From Rhizoclosmatium globosum (lineage: Eukaryota; Chytridiomycota; Chytridiomycetes; Chytridiales; Chytriomycetaceae), in the NCBI GenBank assembly GCA_002104985.1, contig MCGO01000036.1:1-64000 (forward strand): a stretch of DNA of 64,000 nucleotides, written 5' to 3'. Under the pieces are notes generated by a model. It did not search any database, had not been told where the DNA came from, and worked only from the letters and a program-made list of their open reading frames with translations. Positions 45,060 through 57,793 of the stretch are shown here, piece by piece. Position 1 is the first letter of the stretch. Each line of letters starts with the position of its first letter. The translations under genes were made by a program, and so were the position numbers.

Positions 45060-46191
45060 AAAAACATACGGGAATGGATAGGAAGGAAGGACGAGGGAGA
45101 GAGGACAAGTTGCTGACAGTTAGTTAAGTTAGTCGCACACAGAACTCTCCCAAAACTCTTCCTCAAAGCTTTTTATAATTCTGGGGCTTCCTCTTGCCTT
45201 CCTCCAAGTCTCCAAAACTCCGATTCAAGTCTCCGTAACTGTTGGCATACTAAGAACCTCAACACGCTCAAATCAAGTTGTAACTGGTTCTGTCTGGTCC
45301 ATGATTCGATCCGCCAACAAATAATACGCTGTTGTTAAAGATGAAAAGAGTCCCGTTGAGTCTAACTGAGCCTTCTCACTAAATCAAAAACTAGAAACCT
45401 GTTCTCTGACGCAGAAACTCGACTCTTCATATCATAACGATTCAGAGTGTTTCACTCAATACCAAACTATACTACAACACCCTACTGCTGCTACTTTTGC
45501 TGGTCTACACTAGCGACTAACGCAATCTATGTACAGGAGGGAAGAGGAAGAGGGAGGGAGGGAGATAGAGGTGGGGGCGCTGCGTTGCTCACTTCCAGTA
45601 GTTGACAAGCTCAAAGCTCCAACAAACAGCTTACTACAAATCGCAAACAAAAAGAAAGAAAGAAAGAAAGAGAGGAAGGGAAAGAGAGAGGCGTCAATTG
45701 ATGTTGATATCGCTTTTCAGATGAATAAGATTTCAAACTACGCACTTCTCAACGACTCTGTCAGCTACAAGAAGGTCTCTGGTTCTCGGGGGTGGTGCTC
45801 GTGCTGGATGCTGTTAGACTGGGTGGGCTGTGGGAGGGTGGCAAACCTGGGGCGGTGGTGGTGGGCCTGTGTGGTAGGCGTGGTGGTACATTTCTACTGT
45901 ATTTCTTCTCTTTTCTATATGCTCTCGTTATTCAAAGAGAAAGAGAAGAGGAGATAATATTGGATGTTGGTAATTTAACAAGATAAAAGAGAAGCTGTTC
46001 TGTATTTCTTTCTCGTGGCATTATTGTTATTGAATTGTGAACTACTAGTGCTATGAATGATGCAATCCGTCAATTTGAATCTATTTGAATTATCGCATTT
46101 GAAACAGATGGGTTAAGTCGGTGATTGGAAATTGAGAGAAGGTTCCAGTCCTTTCGCGTCTTTCCTGGAACAAAACAACAAAATTCCATAA
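45060..46191. other. Spacer between RRM gene and BAG gene
   Basis: About 1.1 kb between divergent genes. It should hold the 5' exon(s) and promoter of the RRM gene. A GA-rich purine tract (about 45535-45565 and 45645-45690) and G/T-rich text near 45790-45880 are present. The ORFs across it have no protein character. Confidence 0.4.
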
Positions 46192-47120
46192 ATGCCGGCC
46201 ACGTCTCCCACACCTCATTCCAAATCATCATCCAACAAACGACAATCAAAAATGTTCAGTGTTCTCAATCCATACGAATTCGATCTGTACGAACTCAAGC
46301 GCCAGCAACAAGCCAGGGCTCTTTACCAACGCAGACAAGAGCTTCTGCAGCAGCAACGCCAACAAGAACTGGCAAGACTCCAACGCCAGAAACAAAATCA
46401 TCAACAGAGAAAGTCTCCGTCTCGAGTAGCATTTACTCCTTCTCCATGGCGTGTGTACCCTCTCAAGCCTTCTACTCCATCAACGGATTCTGACTCGGAA
46501 ACTGGGACATGGAGACTACTGTTGAACAAACTGCCCGTCCTTCAGTTACCAGAACTATCCCCATCCGCTACGCAAACGAAGTAGTTCAAGAAACTCCATC
46601 CGCCACACCTCCAACAGAACCATCGTCAGAAGACACAACAGACATGGAAACGGAAGACACAGAATCTACTCTTGTGCAACCGAGCACCGAAGAATCTTCA
46701 GCATCTACACCCGAACATTCTGATATACTCGAAGAAGACGATACCGAACAACATTTGGGAGAAATCACAAACCTGGCAAAGTCATTTTACCTCGAATTCC
46801 CTCCACAAGATCCAGAAGAGGAATCAAACACATGGAAAACACGTCTCGAGAATTTGTCGAAATCTCTTGAAGTGAACCAGGGCACTGGAAAGCTTGTTCT
46901 TGGAGCGAAAGGAAACCGACCACTTCTGGAAGTCGAGGAAAAGTTGACAAAGTTCTTACTCAAGTTGGATGCCGTGGAGAGCAATGGTGTTGCCAAAGTG
47001 AGGGAAGCTCGTCGCAAGCTTATCAAGGAGGTGCAAACCCTTCTTGATGACATTGAACAAGTAAAACTTGCAGCGGCAAGGAAGCAAACGGGGGATACAG
47101 ATGAAGATATGAGGTTATAG
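46192..47120 (+). CDS. BAG-domain co-chaperone
   Basis: The start at 46192 is followed by a basic Gln/Arg-rich coiled region (LYELKRQQQARALYQRRQELL). One base appears to be missing near 46508, after which an acidic Ser/Thr/Glu-rich stretch runs to the BAG domain at the C-terminus. The core is GKLVLGAKGNRPLLEVEEKLTKFLLKLDAVES, then REARRKLIKEVQTLLDDIEQVKL. BAG domains bind the Hsp70 ATPase domain and speed nucleotide exchange. No ubiquitin-like domain is present, unlike BAG1. A second BAG gene about 5 kb downstream shares the same core (LVLGAKGNRPLLEVE), so the two are paralogues. Confidence 0.82.
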
Positions 47121-47479
47121 CTCAAATTCTTATATAATATACTTTGTCCAATAAATCAACTCTTAAAATTAAGGATATCGTTACTAATGCTTACCGAACT
47201 ATAGAGTTCATGAACGAGAAGACTGTCTATTAAAATGAATAGTTGCCATGCCATGACAGTATCGATGTAAATGCGCAACAGATTAATGTGGAACTGATTC
47301 ATTCACAGTGTTTCGTAAATTGAAATAGGAGTCAGCCTCCTCCGTGAGTTGAACCCATTTCCCCTCTGTTTTCATTTTGACTGGTTAGCCAAGACCCGTT
47401 TCATTTCTTGGCACTCTAGTTCCATAAAACGAAACGGGCTTGGGCACTTTCAACAAATTACTCATCAATCGCAATCGCA
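47121..47479. other. Spacer between BAG gene and protease gene
   Basis: About 360 bp of AT-rich sequence with no protein-like frame; it presumably carries the promoter of the protease. Confidence 0.35.
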
Positions 47480-49151
47480 ATGCACCTCGCCGTTGTTCTC
47501 CTCCTCGCACTTTTCGACCCAAGCACCGCCTCGTCGCTGCCTCTTTCACGTCGCCACTCTTCGGCAACAGTGGCGGAGCGCATCGCCGCCGCTGCCGCAA
47601 AACTCAACCCGCAATCAGCAAAGACCCGGCGCGCTGGAACAGAAGTTGCGCTTGGCAATGCGGGTGGTGCCTTCTTTGTCCCAATCACTTTGGGCTCTTC
47701 AAACCAGGTCTTTGAATTGCAAGTCGATACGGGCAGTTCTCTGACGGTTTGTAATGCACACACTGCTATTACACACATACTAAAACTAGGGTTCAGTGGG
47801 TGCCATCGTCGAGCTGTAATGCGTGCAGTAGTACTTTGACATCATCTGGATCTTCTTCAAGCAGTTTTACTAGGCCAAAGGGTTTTGGATCCAGTACCAA
47901 GTGCCAGTGTGCCTCTCTCAATTCCCCCTTTAACCCTAAATCTTCCTCTTCGTACCAGCAGACTTCCACAGCGCCTACCACAATCACGTATGGCTCAGGC
48001 CAAGTCCAAGGAATCCTCTCCACAGACACTATGACCTTTGCCTCAAACACCCTAACTGCTCAGACATTCCTGCTTGCCACTGCCGAAGACTCAATGACAT
48101 CTGCGTCCATGGCGGGTGTCGGCGATGGATTGCTCGGATTGGCGTTTCAGGATGGTTTGGATTCCACTAAACACCACGAAACTGTCCTCTACTCTCTCGC
48201 CTCCCAGAACCTACTCCCAAACAATATATTTTCCGTATGGTTAAACCAATCATCAGCTCCCACTAAACTCGTCCCTGTCGGTATGAATATCCCACTCATC
48301 ATTTTACCTCAACTTTCCTAAATATTCCTTTCAAAATTCACAACTAGACCCGTCTGGCGGCCGCCTCATACTTGGCGGAATAGACACAACACTCTACACT
48401 GGCTCCTTACCTTCATCCCCATAACCCCTTCCTCCATCAAAAACCAAGACTCCTCTGTCTCGTCCTCCTACTTCTGGTCCATCGCAACAACTTCAGTAAC
48501 AGTCTCGGGTAGCTCCGCAATAGCCGCCCCACAAAACACTCTCGCAATCATCGACACAGGAACGACACTCATCGTCCTTGACTCCACAACGCTTTCCTCG
48601 ATTGTTAAACAGATGAACGGGCTCGTGCAATATAATTCGCGCGATGGGTTTTACGAAACGCCATGTTCTTCTACGCTTCCGGATGTCACGTTTACGTTGG
48701 GTGGGGTTGACTTTGCATTTACCGCGGAAGATTACTTGATCCCTGTGGATACGACGGAGACTGTGTGTGCACTGGGTATGTATTTTATTTTTTTTTGCGT
48801 TAGTATTTAGTCGTGATTTTAAATGTGTTTTGTGTTTTTTTGGTTTTGTTAGCGTTCCAGGCGTATTCGGCGGGGAGTCAGCAAGATAGTACGTGGATTA
48901 TGGGGGATGTGTTTATTGCAAAGTATTATACAGTGTTTGATGTTGGGAACAGTCGAGTTGGGTTTGCGCTTGCTGTTGATGGGAGTGGTTTGAGTTCCAT
49001 TGCGAATAATGGCGTTTCCGCTGGAGTTGTTGTGAATCCCGCAATGGTCGTGAATCCTGCAACGGTTGCAAGTGCAAAGAGCGACGCTAAGGATTCTTTC
49101 TCTTTGTGGACATTGGTTGTTGGTCTGTGTTTGTGGAGTGGACTGTTTTGA
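47480..49151 (+). CDS. Secreted pepsin-like aspartyl protease, anchored tail
   Basis: There are four exons (47480-47746, 47797-48280, 48348-48775, 48853-49151). The signal peptide is clear ([19 protein letters not shown]), followed by a short propeptide. Both catalytic motifs are present: [15 protein letters not shown] and [25 protein letters not shown] and GDGLLGLAF are the usual flap and core stretches of family A1, and [16 protein letters not shown] lies near the end. A Val/Asn/Ala-rich stalk and a hydrophobic end ([14 protein letters not shown]) suggest a GPI-anchored yapsin-like enzyme. One base seems missing near 48405 (SLTFIPIT). Such enzymes process wall or secreted proteins; the target here is unknown. 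Confidence 0.93.
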
Positions 49152-49634
49152 GGAGCCTCTTAGTCATCAATTTAGTTCTTTTTCTCATTTTAATGGAATA
49201 TAGTTCCTTTGCATTTTGTTATAATGCGTTGTCTGTGCTGAGTAATGACCGCCTAGTTTGTGCAGACAAGCCAAACTGTTTTTCATTCTGCCAAGACACT
49301 TAAACCTGCCATTGGATGCAATTTCAGTACCGCCTCTCGTCAACCTTTAGGTACTGAATAGTTTTTCATCAACCACACCAGACTAGCAATAAATATCAGA
49401 AAGTTCTCCGAATGGCCCTTCGAAGGTTGACGAAGACTTTTTATTCTTCTTCCTCCTCAAGATCTCGTAGACATGGAAAATATGTCGCGATACCTTCAAG
49501 CTTCTCTTTAGAGCCTGAGGAAACCAACTACTTTAAAAGTCAAAAAAAATTTGGTCGAATTCAACTTAATGTGCATAGTGATGTTGTGTAAATATCGTTT
49601 CTGAAGATTGAATGCTTTTCCATTCACTTCAAAA
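49152..49634. other. Spacer upstream of the Zn2Cys6 gene
   Basis: About 480 bp without a convincing coding frame; it presumably holds the promoter of the regulator. Confidence 0.4.
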
Positions 49635-51671
49635 ATGCTCAAGTCCTCGTGCCTGCCCTGTCACTCGGCCCGTCGCAAGTGCATACCTGATCCCGCCAAG
49701 CAACGTCCCTGCGACCGATGCAGTCGAATCGGAAAGGCCTGCCAATATGAAGGATATGAACCACTTCTTGTATACAAGAGAACATGCCACCAGTGTAAAG
49801 TCAGCTGCCGTAAATGCATTCCAGGAGCTGACGGGTCTCCATGTAGTCGATGCGTTCGGATGGGTTTGGTCGAGTGTACGTATTTGGATCTAACGTTAGG
49901 AGAAGAGGTTGTTGTTGGACCAACAAAATCACTTAAAATGAAATTCGATCAGGATATTTCGGGTGGAATGAATGTTGAAGCATTAGCGCCGATAACGCAA
50001 CTTGAATCGAATGACGTAGTCTTGGACTTGTGTCTTGATGCATTGGAGATGCCACTACAGTCATTGGATCTGGGACCCAACATCATTGATCAACCAGCCA
50101 CATCGTTATATACGAATACCGACCACTGTTCGCGATGGATACGAATCCCATTTTGGAAGGTGTCATGAACAAGTTTGATATACCCATGGAGTGCTATGTT
50201 GATTCGAAAGAGCTAGAGGATCCAGAGTTGGTTGGAACGCGTGATGATTTTGTGTTAGTGTACAATTATTTGACATTAGAGATGGGGACTCCAGTTGCGC
50301 GAGGATACGATGCGAAAGCATTGCTGGAAGATTATTTTCATAAGCCTGCCCATCTTCGGTTTGTATTAGTGGGATTGGAGGTTACCAATTAATTCCTACG
50401 TACGATTACGAATAGTTTAATCTTGACGTGTTGGTCTTTCTTCAACTATAAAGAGGAGCGCAAAGCCGGAGCTGGCTATTATTTCAAACGCGCAAGAAAA
50501 GCTTTGCTTCAAGCAGACTTATCCCCTTCCTTTGATTTGCTAATTACGTACGGTTTGATTGATTCTTTTTCAACAGGTTTGATGAATTTACTGGACCCGC
50601 TAACTTCCATAGTTAACTTTCCTTGTTTAGTTCGCGGTGAAGCAAACGTTGGACGCCAATTTATGAATTGGGGCTTAGAGATTATTATTGCCTTGAAAAT
50701 GGACATAGATCCGATGATTCGCCGTGGCTATCTCACCTAACTCCGCGACAAAAGGAAGAGCGACGTCACGCGTTTTGGCACTGGACAATGGGCTATAATT
50801 TGCTTTTGTTTATTTCTCCACACCAAGCCGTATTTCCAATCTCATTCGATCGAGTTAAGATTCCAGGCCAAGTGTATGACCCATATCCGATTTTTGTTGA
50901 AATGACGTCTCTTTGTATCCGATTCAAGCTGTGGAATTTGATTGGAACAAGCAAACTTGGCTCGTTGCACCAGCAAGTTTGGAACAGGTTTATTAATTGC
51001 TCAGACAAAACTTTTGCCTCGTCTGCAGAAAACACTCCAAGGTATTCCACAAGAATACACTTAAGTTTTGAAAATCCTAAAGGCATGAGCGACTTTGAAA
51101 TCATTCATCTCGCTGCTCATGTCATGAAAATGAGGCATCTGTTTGTTACGCATCTGTTTTGTCTCAGACTTCAGTGTCTACGGCCTATCGTCCATTATGA
51201 TGTTGGCTATGTTGCCGTCGTGCCTACCAATGTATTGGACAACCAAACACAGTCCCTTATCATAAATGCGATTAATGTCTGTATGGAAGCAGCATGGCGC
51301 ACCCTCTCAATTTTCTGTTTTGCAAATCACGTCACTGAAATCGGGGAGCGTGAATGGCAATTGACTGACAAGGATCTCCAACTGTTCGATTTGCAAAACT
51401 GCCAACACAGGGGTTTGAAGCCTTTGTTTGTTTTTGGCTCTTGAGCTGTCGCATTGATCCTGTTTGGCTCCCACTTCTTCGTTTGGCGATTGTAATACGA
51501 AAGAATTGAGAAATCACTAAAGGTTCTAATGGGACCTGCACATATTTTACACAGTGGGAGGCTGACGCCCTAATTAAGACAATGCATGAAATGCTTCAAG
51601 AGATGGAGGATGTGCAAGAACTGGAAACAGGCGACCTTTCAATGACCAAGTTGAAACTAACGAAAAGTTAG
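49635..51671 (+). CDS. Transcription factor with two Zn2Cys6 clusters
   Basis: The N-terminus has two binuclear zinc clusters in tandem. The first runs CLPC-x6-C-x9-CDRC-x6-C and the second CHQC-x6-C-x8-CSRC-x6-C, about 23 residues apart. The rest matches the fungal-specific regulatory domain: GYYFKRARKALLQADLSPS, then DPDDSPWLSHLTPRQKEERRHAFWHW, and further helices to WEADALIKTMHEM near the stop. One intron lies at about 50358-50418. Single bases seem missing near 50114, 50712 and 51417, and an in-frame TGA lies near 51508. Such proteins bind DNA as dimers and control metabolic or stress genes. The target is unknown; the neighbours give no clear hint. Confidence 0.85.
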
Positions 51672-51927
51672 AGATTGGCGTCAAAGGAACTTATTGTTTC
51701 GGAATACACGGCATGAAGAGAGTGCGATTTGTCAGAGCCGTATTGTCATCTTGGACTGCTGGGGATGAATGTTGGGAAGAATAGAGTACAATGGCCTGGA
51801 AGAACCTTGGAGGCTTTTTTGGAAGCTGTACAGCTAATCCCGATCAGTGGTCTATTTTTATTACTATCTTTCATTCGAGATAAAAAGAGAAAATAGACTC
51901 GAATTTTCTTGACATCGTCCTTCAACA

Positions 51928-52792
51928 ATGGTTGAGAAACGCAAACGCCCTGCCTCCTCTTCAACTTCACACTCATCATCACGTCCAAACTCAGCGTCGA
52001 AGAAGAAACCGAAACTTTTGGTGGAAATCCTTCGGAATCGGATATCCTCAAAAAATATGACCGCGAAACAATCTGCTCCCACTTTTTCAACTCACCGACG
52101 AGAAAAGACGATCATCAATATTCAAAGCACTATTCAAAATGCAGTATATGCGATCGCGACCATCGAAGCAGTCTGAGTGCCCAAATCAGCCACTTGAAAT
52201 CGCATCACAGTTCAGTTTGGCCGCAAAAGTTTATGGAGTCCCGAACAAAATCATCTCAGAAGGCAAGTTTAATGTTAAGCTAGTGGTTTGCTTCAAATAC
52301 TCTTTCATATAGCCGGACTCTTCGCCATCCTTATGGAACAGCTTCCTTTCCTTCTTCAGCCCGACCACAGGACCGACTCAAAAGCAACATGATGCAGCAA
52401 TCACGCTTCAAAACTGGTATCGTTCCTTCTTTCTTCCCCGCCGATATTCCAAAGAAATCAATCGCCTCTCTGCGACCTTCCATTCTGAGTTTCCTCGTGG
52501 TGGATGGAACAAGCGACTTCAAGTCCTTGCGTCCAACTTGGAAGTCGACAAGAAAAATAAGAAGCTTGTTCTGGGTGCGAAGGGAAATCGTCCGTTGTTG
52601 GAGGTGGAAGATCGCTTGGAGAAACTTATCATCAAAGTTGATTCGGTAGAGAGCGGTGGCTTTTCTAGTGTCCGCGAACAAAGAAAAGAGCTTATCAAAG
52701 AGATACAAGGGTTTTTGGCTGATATTGAAGCTATCAAATTAGAAAGGATCGAAAAGGCTGTCAAGTCAAAGGGATATTGTCGTTTTCCTTGA
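51928..52792 (+). CDS. BAG-domain protein with C2H2/BED-like zinc finger
   Basis: There are two exons (51928-52262, 52313-52792) joined by a GC-AG intron (donor GCAAGT). The N-terminus is basic and Ser-rich. After one missing base near 52020 it reads a finger of type CSIC-x13-H-x3-H within CSICDRDHRSSLSAQISHLK. Exon 2 has an IQ-like segment (AAITLQNWYRSFFLPRRY) and then the BAG core (KKLVLGAKGNRPLLEVEDRLEKLIIKVDSVES, REQRKELIKEIQGFLADIEAIKL). BAG proteins regulate Hsp70, and an IQ motif next to a BAG domain is known in plant calmodulin-binding BAG proteins. A zinc finger in front is unusual. It is a paralogue of the BAG gene at 46.2 kb. Confidence 0.78.
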
Positions 52793-53492
52793 AATTTTTC
52801 ATTTTGCGAGTTTGTTGCGGAGTTCCATCAGCACATCAGTTCCAATAGTAACTGTATTTGTTAAGAAAGCCAATTAATATGGCACAATATGTGATGAATA
52901 AATATTAAAGAACAAGTTATCGTAAGAAGAACATGGAAATGACCCAAATAGACTTCCGCTTGAAACTGACTCCAAATTGACTCAAATCGCTTTTAAGTTG
53001 AATAAAACACTTAATTGGACAGCTTTATGCTAACTGGTAAGCGCTGGGGAGTGTCTGGCTCAAAGTCGCAAACCTGAGGCTGTTTATCCCAACTATTATA
53101 GATCTGTGCTCTGTCACGGAACATGGCAGGGCGCTAATACTTCTTGTACTTATGAATTCATATGCTCTCCTGCTATTGCGGTGGCTTGGATATCTGCCAA
53201 AGGTGGTGCTGTAGCGCTAGGCCATCTCCGCAGTTTTGGGGGGTTGCGGGGATGTTGAAAATCGCAAACGAAAAAAGCAAACAAAAACCGCAATAACGTT
53301 TTGAAATTACGTTATTGTTTGTTCAGTTTCAGCCTCAAATTTTGAGGTGGGTTGTTGACCAAATCAAAAATTGGTTGACCAATTCATTTTGATTTTCCAA
53401 GACTATCGAAAAAAGCCGACACTTAAATTGATACAAGAAGAGCAGCACGGCCTTCTTCCGCATTTATTAATACTCAAAAAAAAACATCGCTC
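52793..53492. other. Spacer between BAG-finger and ABC genes
   Basis: About 700 bp. It contains a more GC-rich island (about 53020-53250) without coding frame, and an A-rich stretch just before the ABC gene start. I considered a structured RNA here but found no support. Confidence 0.4.
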
Positions 53493-56400
53493 ATGACAAA
53501 AGAGAAAGATCCAGAGCAACCCGACGTTTCAAAGACAACGCGCCAAATTCACTGGAATGCCTTCACATTCACAACAGTGGGCTGGGTGTTCCCCGTATTA
53601 ATGACGGGTTGGAAGAAACCACTCGAGGAGAAGGTATTTGAAGTTCAGAAGATATTAGAGCCTTAATTCATCATGCTTGATTCAGGATCTTCCAACGCTG
53701 GCGGATAAGGAGATGGCATCCTATTCATCAAAGTGGTTAGACGAGTTCATGGTCCAGGCATCAGCATACTCAAAGTCCGGCAAGTCCTCCAATGAGCCTA
53801 GTCTGGCTCTGGCGTTGCTGCCTCATCTTGGAGGTGTCATGTAAGTAACCTCAAGTTAGAGTGCGGGACAAGGCCGAGGCGGAAAAAGACCGAACCCTAA
53901 CAACATTCAACAGTGCCGCTAATATTGTCTTCACTTTCGTTTCCATCGCGTGTCTCTTCTTGTTCACTTTCGTGATTGGAGATGTTGTGGACTACCTGAC
54001 TCCATCTTTCTCTCGAGAACATCTCTGGACCAAGTCTGGTTTGGGTCTCGCGCTGGCTTTATTCTTTTTGCAGCTCCTGAATACTGTGGTTACGATTCTT
54101 TCTCGCTCATTGTCGGTTGTAGCCGTCATTAGGACCCGCGCTGCTTTGACATCTGCCATTTACAAGAAGACATTGTATCTCTCTTCAAAAGCGCGAAAGG
54201 TAGTTATTAACTTGTAGCTGATGGTTTTATCTCGCTGATACATGAGAAATAGGAATACCCAGCTGGTAAAGTCAACTCGTTGGTGTCCTCAGATATCACG
54301 CAAACCACTGCTTTCATCAATATTATTCACACTGTAATTGGAATGCCAATTAAGGCAATTTGCCTCTTCGTGTTTATTTGGAGGCTCTTGGGGATATCTA
54401 CCATTGTCGCCGCAGCCATTTTCTTCCTTCCTGGCGCCTTCCTCTTTCTGGTCACCCCATATTTGGCCAAATGCAGTTCCGAATATGTTGCGACGCTTGA
54501 CGCCCGAACTGTAGCTCTACGTGAATTTCTTTATGGTATCAAAATTGTTAAGTATAATACGCTCGAAGACCACATTGGAACCAAAATCAAGTCTGCAAGA
54601 AACAACCAAATCGCGGTACTTCAGAAGAACGCTTTCTACACTTCTTTGCTGCTAATTATTATCTTGATTCAAGTAAGTCTATTTAATCGTCTATTTCCTC
54701 TTGACATTGATCCAATAAATCACATAGCAAGTTGGCGTGACTCCGATTACACTCATTGTTTACGGTGCTCTTGGAAACGCTTTCGTTCCATCCGTCATTT
54801 CAATGGCACTTAACTTTCTCAATATGTTCATGTCGGTCTCAATTGAGCTCCAGGAAGCAACGATGGTGTTCACATGTGTTGTATCGTACCAAAGAATTCA
54901 AACATTTCTTCTCGCTGACGAAATGGATGCATCTGATTATCCCACTATCAAGTCCGCAGAAGACTCTAACAAGTCCATTGTTCTCAGCAATTCTACATTT
55001 ACTTGGGAATCTTCAAAAGTTCAAGATGAAGAGGGGGATGACAAAATTTTATCAAAAGAGGCTGAACAGGGAAGCTGTTTTGCTTTGGAAAATGTTTCGC
55101 TTTCAATCAAGCGTGGCGCATTGGTTGCTGTCGTTGGTAGTACTGGGTCCGGAAAGAGCTCATTGTTGGCTGGATTAGCAGGAACAATGAGAAAAGTGAA
55201 AGGCGAGGTGAGATCAACAATTCTGAATTCGATTGTAGAAACCCTCTGACTATTGCTTGTTTATTTTCAAGGCGACGGTCTACGGCTCGGTTGCATACTG
55301 TCCACAAGAGCCCTGGATTCTTTCCGGCACAATTGAAGAAAACATCACCCTTTGGGAAACAAGTCGCAAGCAAGCCTGCAAAACTGCCGTTCATGCATGT
55401 GCATTGACCAAGGACCTTGCAAACTTTTCAAGTGGGCTTGGAACTCAGATTGGCGAAAAGGGGACAAATCTGTCTGGAGGTCAACGCGCTCGTATCGCAC
55501 TTGCCCGTGCCATAGCAGCACAGCCCGATATTTACCTCCTCGATGATCCGCTGTCTGCTCTTGATGCTCATGTTGGAAAAGAAGTTTTTGCCAGAGCAAT
55601 CAAGGGCCCAGCCATGAAAAACAAGACCGTGTTGATTGCAACACATCTTCTCCACATTTTACCCAATGTGGACCAAGTTCTTGTTATGGATGGGGGAGTA
55701 ATTGTTCAAAATGGAACGTTTGCTGAACTGATGGCGGACAAGAATGGAAAGCTCTGTGATATTATGAAGGATTATCATCTTGACGAAGAGACATCTGATT
55801 CTCCAGACACGGTTGTAGCAGTAAAGAAAGAAGATGCCTTGAAGAATTCGACTGAAGAAAAAGTCGTTGAAGATCGCGAAACGGTATGTGCTCTTTTAGT
55901 CAGCCTCCCTCAATGCTAAAAGTCGATTCATTATTCATTAGGGCAACGTAACTCTAAAGACATATAAATCATTCTTCAAACCTTTTGGTTTCCACTGGTT
56001 TGCTACTTTCACCATGTTTCTCGTGGTCGGAACTGTGTTTCAAGGGCTCGCTCAATTGACTCTTTCTGCCTGGTCCTCCAATTACTACAAGTTCGACAAT
56101 CTCATGATCTATCTTTACGCCTACGCTGCGTTTTCTATGATGGTTGCCATTTTCTTGATTGTCTGTTACACCGTCCTCCTCTTCTTGTCTGTTCGCTCTT
56201 CAAAGGTACTTCACGATCAGGCAATGGATAGTTTATTGCGCGCACCAATTTCATTCTTCGACTCGAATCCAATTGGACGAACGTTAAATCGGATGACGAA
56301 AGATATGGGAATTGTGGATCGTATACTTCCAAGCAACTTGATGTTTCTGGTCGGTGGTATTGGAGGATTTGTTTCCAGTATTGTTGTCATGTGCGTTTCT

Positions 56401-57720
56401 TCTTGGCAAGTTGTGCCCGTGACTGCTGGTTTGGTGGTGCTTGTCACACTGGCGTTTTGGTTCTACTTGCGTTCGTACCGTGAGCTCAAACGTCTAAACG
56501 CCATCATGAACACTCCAATTGTAGCCCACATTTCTGAGTCCGTGACTAATGTCAACAGTATCCAAGCATTCCGAGTACAGGACATTTTCATTTCACAACA
56601 ATATGTCAAGACGGATCAATCCAATCTCTCCATCCTACTTGTAAACATGGCGAAACTTTGGGTAGAATTGCAAGTCACTTTATTGGCTACAGCTCTAACA
56701 CTTATCCTTTCACTCTTTGGAATCTACGGCGTAATGGATCCCGCCTTCGTCGGAGTCGCATTAGCAATGACATCCACATTCTCATGGTCACTTATGCAAA
56801 TGCTATTCCAACAAGCCGAACTAGACGGCGACATGGTATCCGTCGAACGCCTAAACCACTACGCCGAGAACCTCCCCCGCGAAGCACCCAAAACACTTCC
56901 AAAAGATGCAACGCTGCCAAACTGGCCTTCAACCGGATCCATCGAAATCCAAGACTTGGTTCTCGCGTACGATTCGCGACCAGATCATAACGTTGTCAAC
57001 GGAATCTCCCTTACAATCAAGGATGGGGAAAAGGTGGGAATCGTGGGAAGGACCGGGTCTGGGAAGTCTACACTGATGGACTCTCTCTTCCGCCTCTTTG
57101 AAGCAAAGTCCGGACGGATTTTGATTGACGGGCAAGATATTGCGACTCTTGGGCTCCAGAAAGCTCGCCGTGGGATTCAAATGATTCCGCAGAGTCCGAC
57201 ACTGTTTGATGGTACTGTTCGCTCGAATATTGATGTTCTTGGGACTGCGAGTGATGAGGACCTTTGGTACGCGTTGGAGTGCTGTGGTATGAAGGAATAT
57301 GTGTCAAGCCTTCTTGAGAAACTCGATTCCGCCATCACTGAAGGTGGTACGAACCTCTCTGCTGGACAACGTCAATTATTGTGTCTCGCAAAAGTCTTGC
57401 TCCAAAATGGAAAAATCCTTGTCATGGATGAAGCCACTTCTTCTGTTGACGCCGAATCAGACCTCAGAATCCAGCAATCAATGAAAACCCATTTCAAAGA
57501 CGCGACGGTTTTGAGTATTGCTCACAGATTGAACACTATTGCCGCGTTCGATAGAGTCCTGGTTTTGGATCAAGGAAAGGTTGCTGAGTTTGAACCTCCT
57601 CACCTGTTGCTTTCTCGGGATGATTCCATCTTTTCAGAGATGGTAAATGCAACTGGTGCTGCGAACGCTGCTGTAATCCGTGCGATTGCGAAGGAACATT
57701 TTGAATCCACACAAGTTTAG
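53493..57720 (+). CDS. ABCC/MRP-type full ABC transporter
   Basis: Exons: 53493-53633, 53686 to about 53832, 53861-54199, 54253-54672, 54728-55207, 55272-55883, 55942-57720, almost all phase 0. The order is membrane domain, ATPase, membrane domain, ATPase. The first ATPase has Walker A GSTGSGKSSL, signature LSGGQRARIALARA and Walker B IYLLDDPLSALDAHV. The second has Walker A GRTGSGKSTL, signature LSAGQRQLLCLAKV and Walker B ILVMDEATSSVDAE. In the first ATPase the residue after Walker B is Asp-Pro instead of Glu, the usual degenerate first site of subfamily C. It lacks the extra N-terminal membrane domain. These pumps export conjugates and drugs or load the vacuole. The exon 2-3 junction gives only a 28-nt intron and is doubtful. 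About 1,300 residues. Confidence 0.93.
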
Positions 57721-57793
57721 ATTTTCTAACCAATAAATGTTAAGATTCCAAATATTGATTTTTCATCATTTTAAATTCGTGACGTTCCTGTTG

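Noticed and set aside
45529..45957. 142-residue + strand ORF with basic runs
   Set aside because: It comes from a purine-rich microsatellite-like tract and G/T-rich text and has no domain or sensible amino acid pattern.
53020..53110. Possible tRNA-like or structured RNA (D-arm-like CTGGTAAGC)
   Set aside because: No T-arm sequence or matching acceptor stem is found at the right distance.
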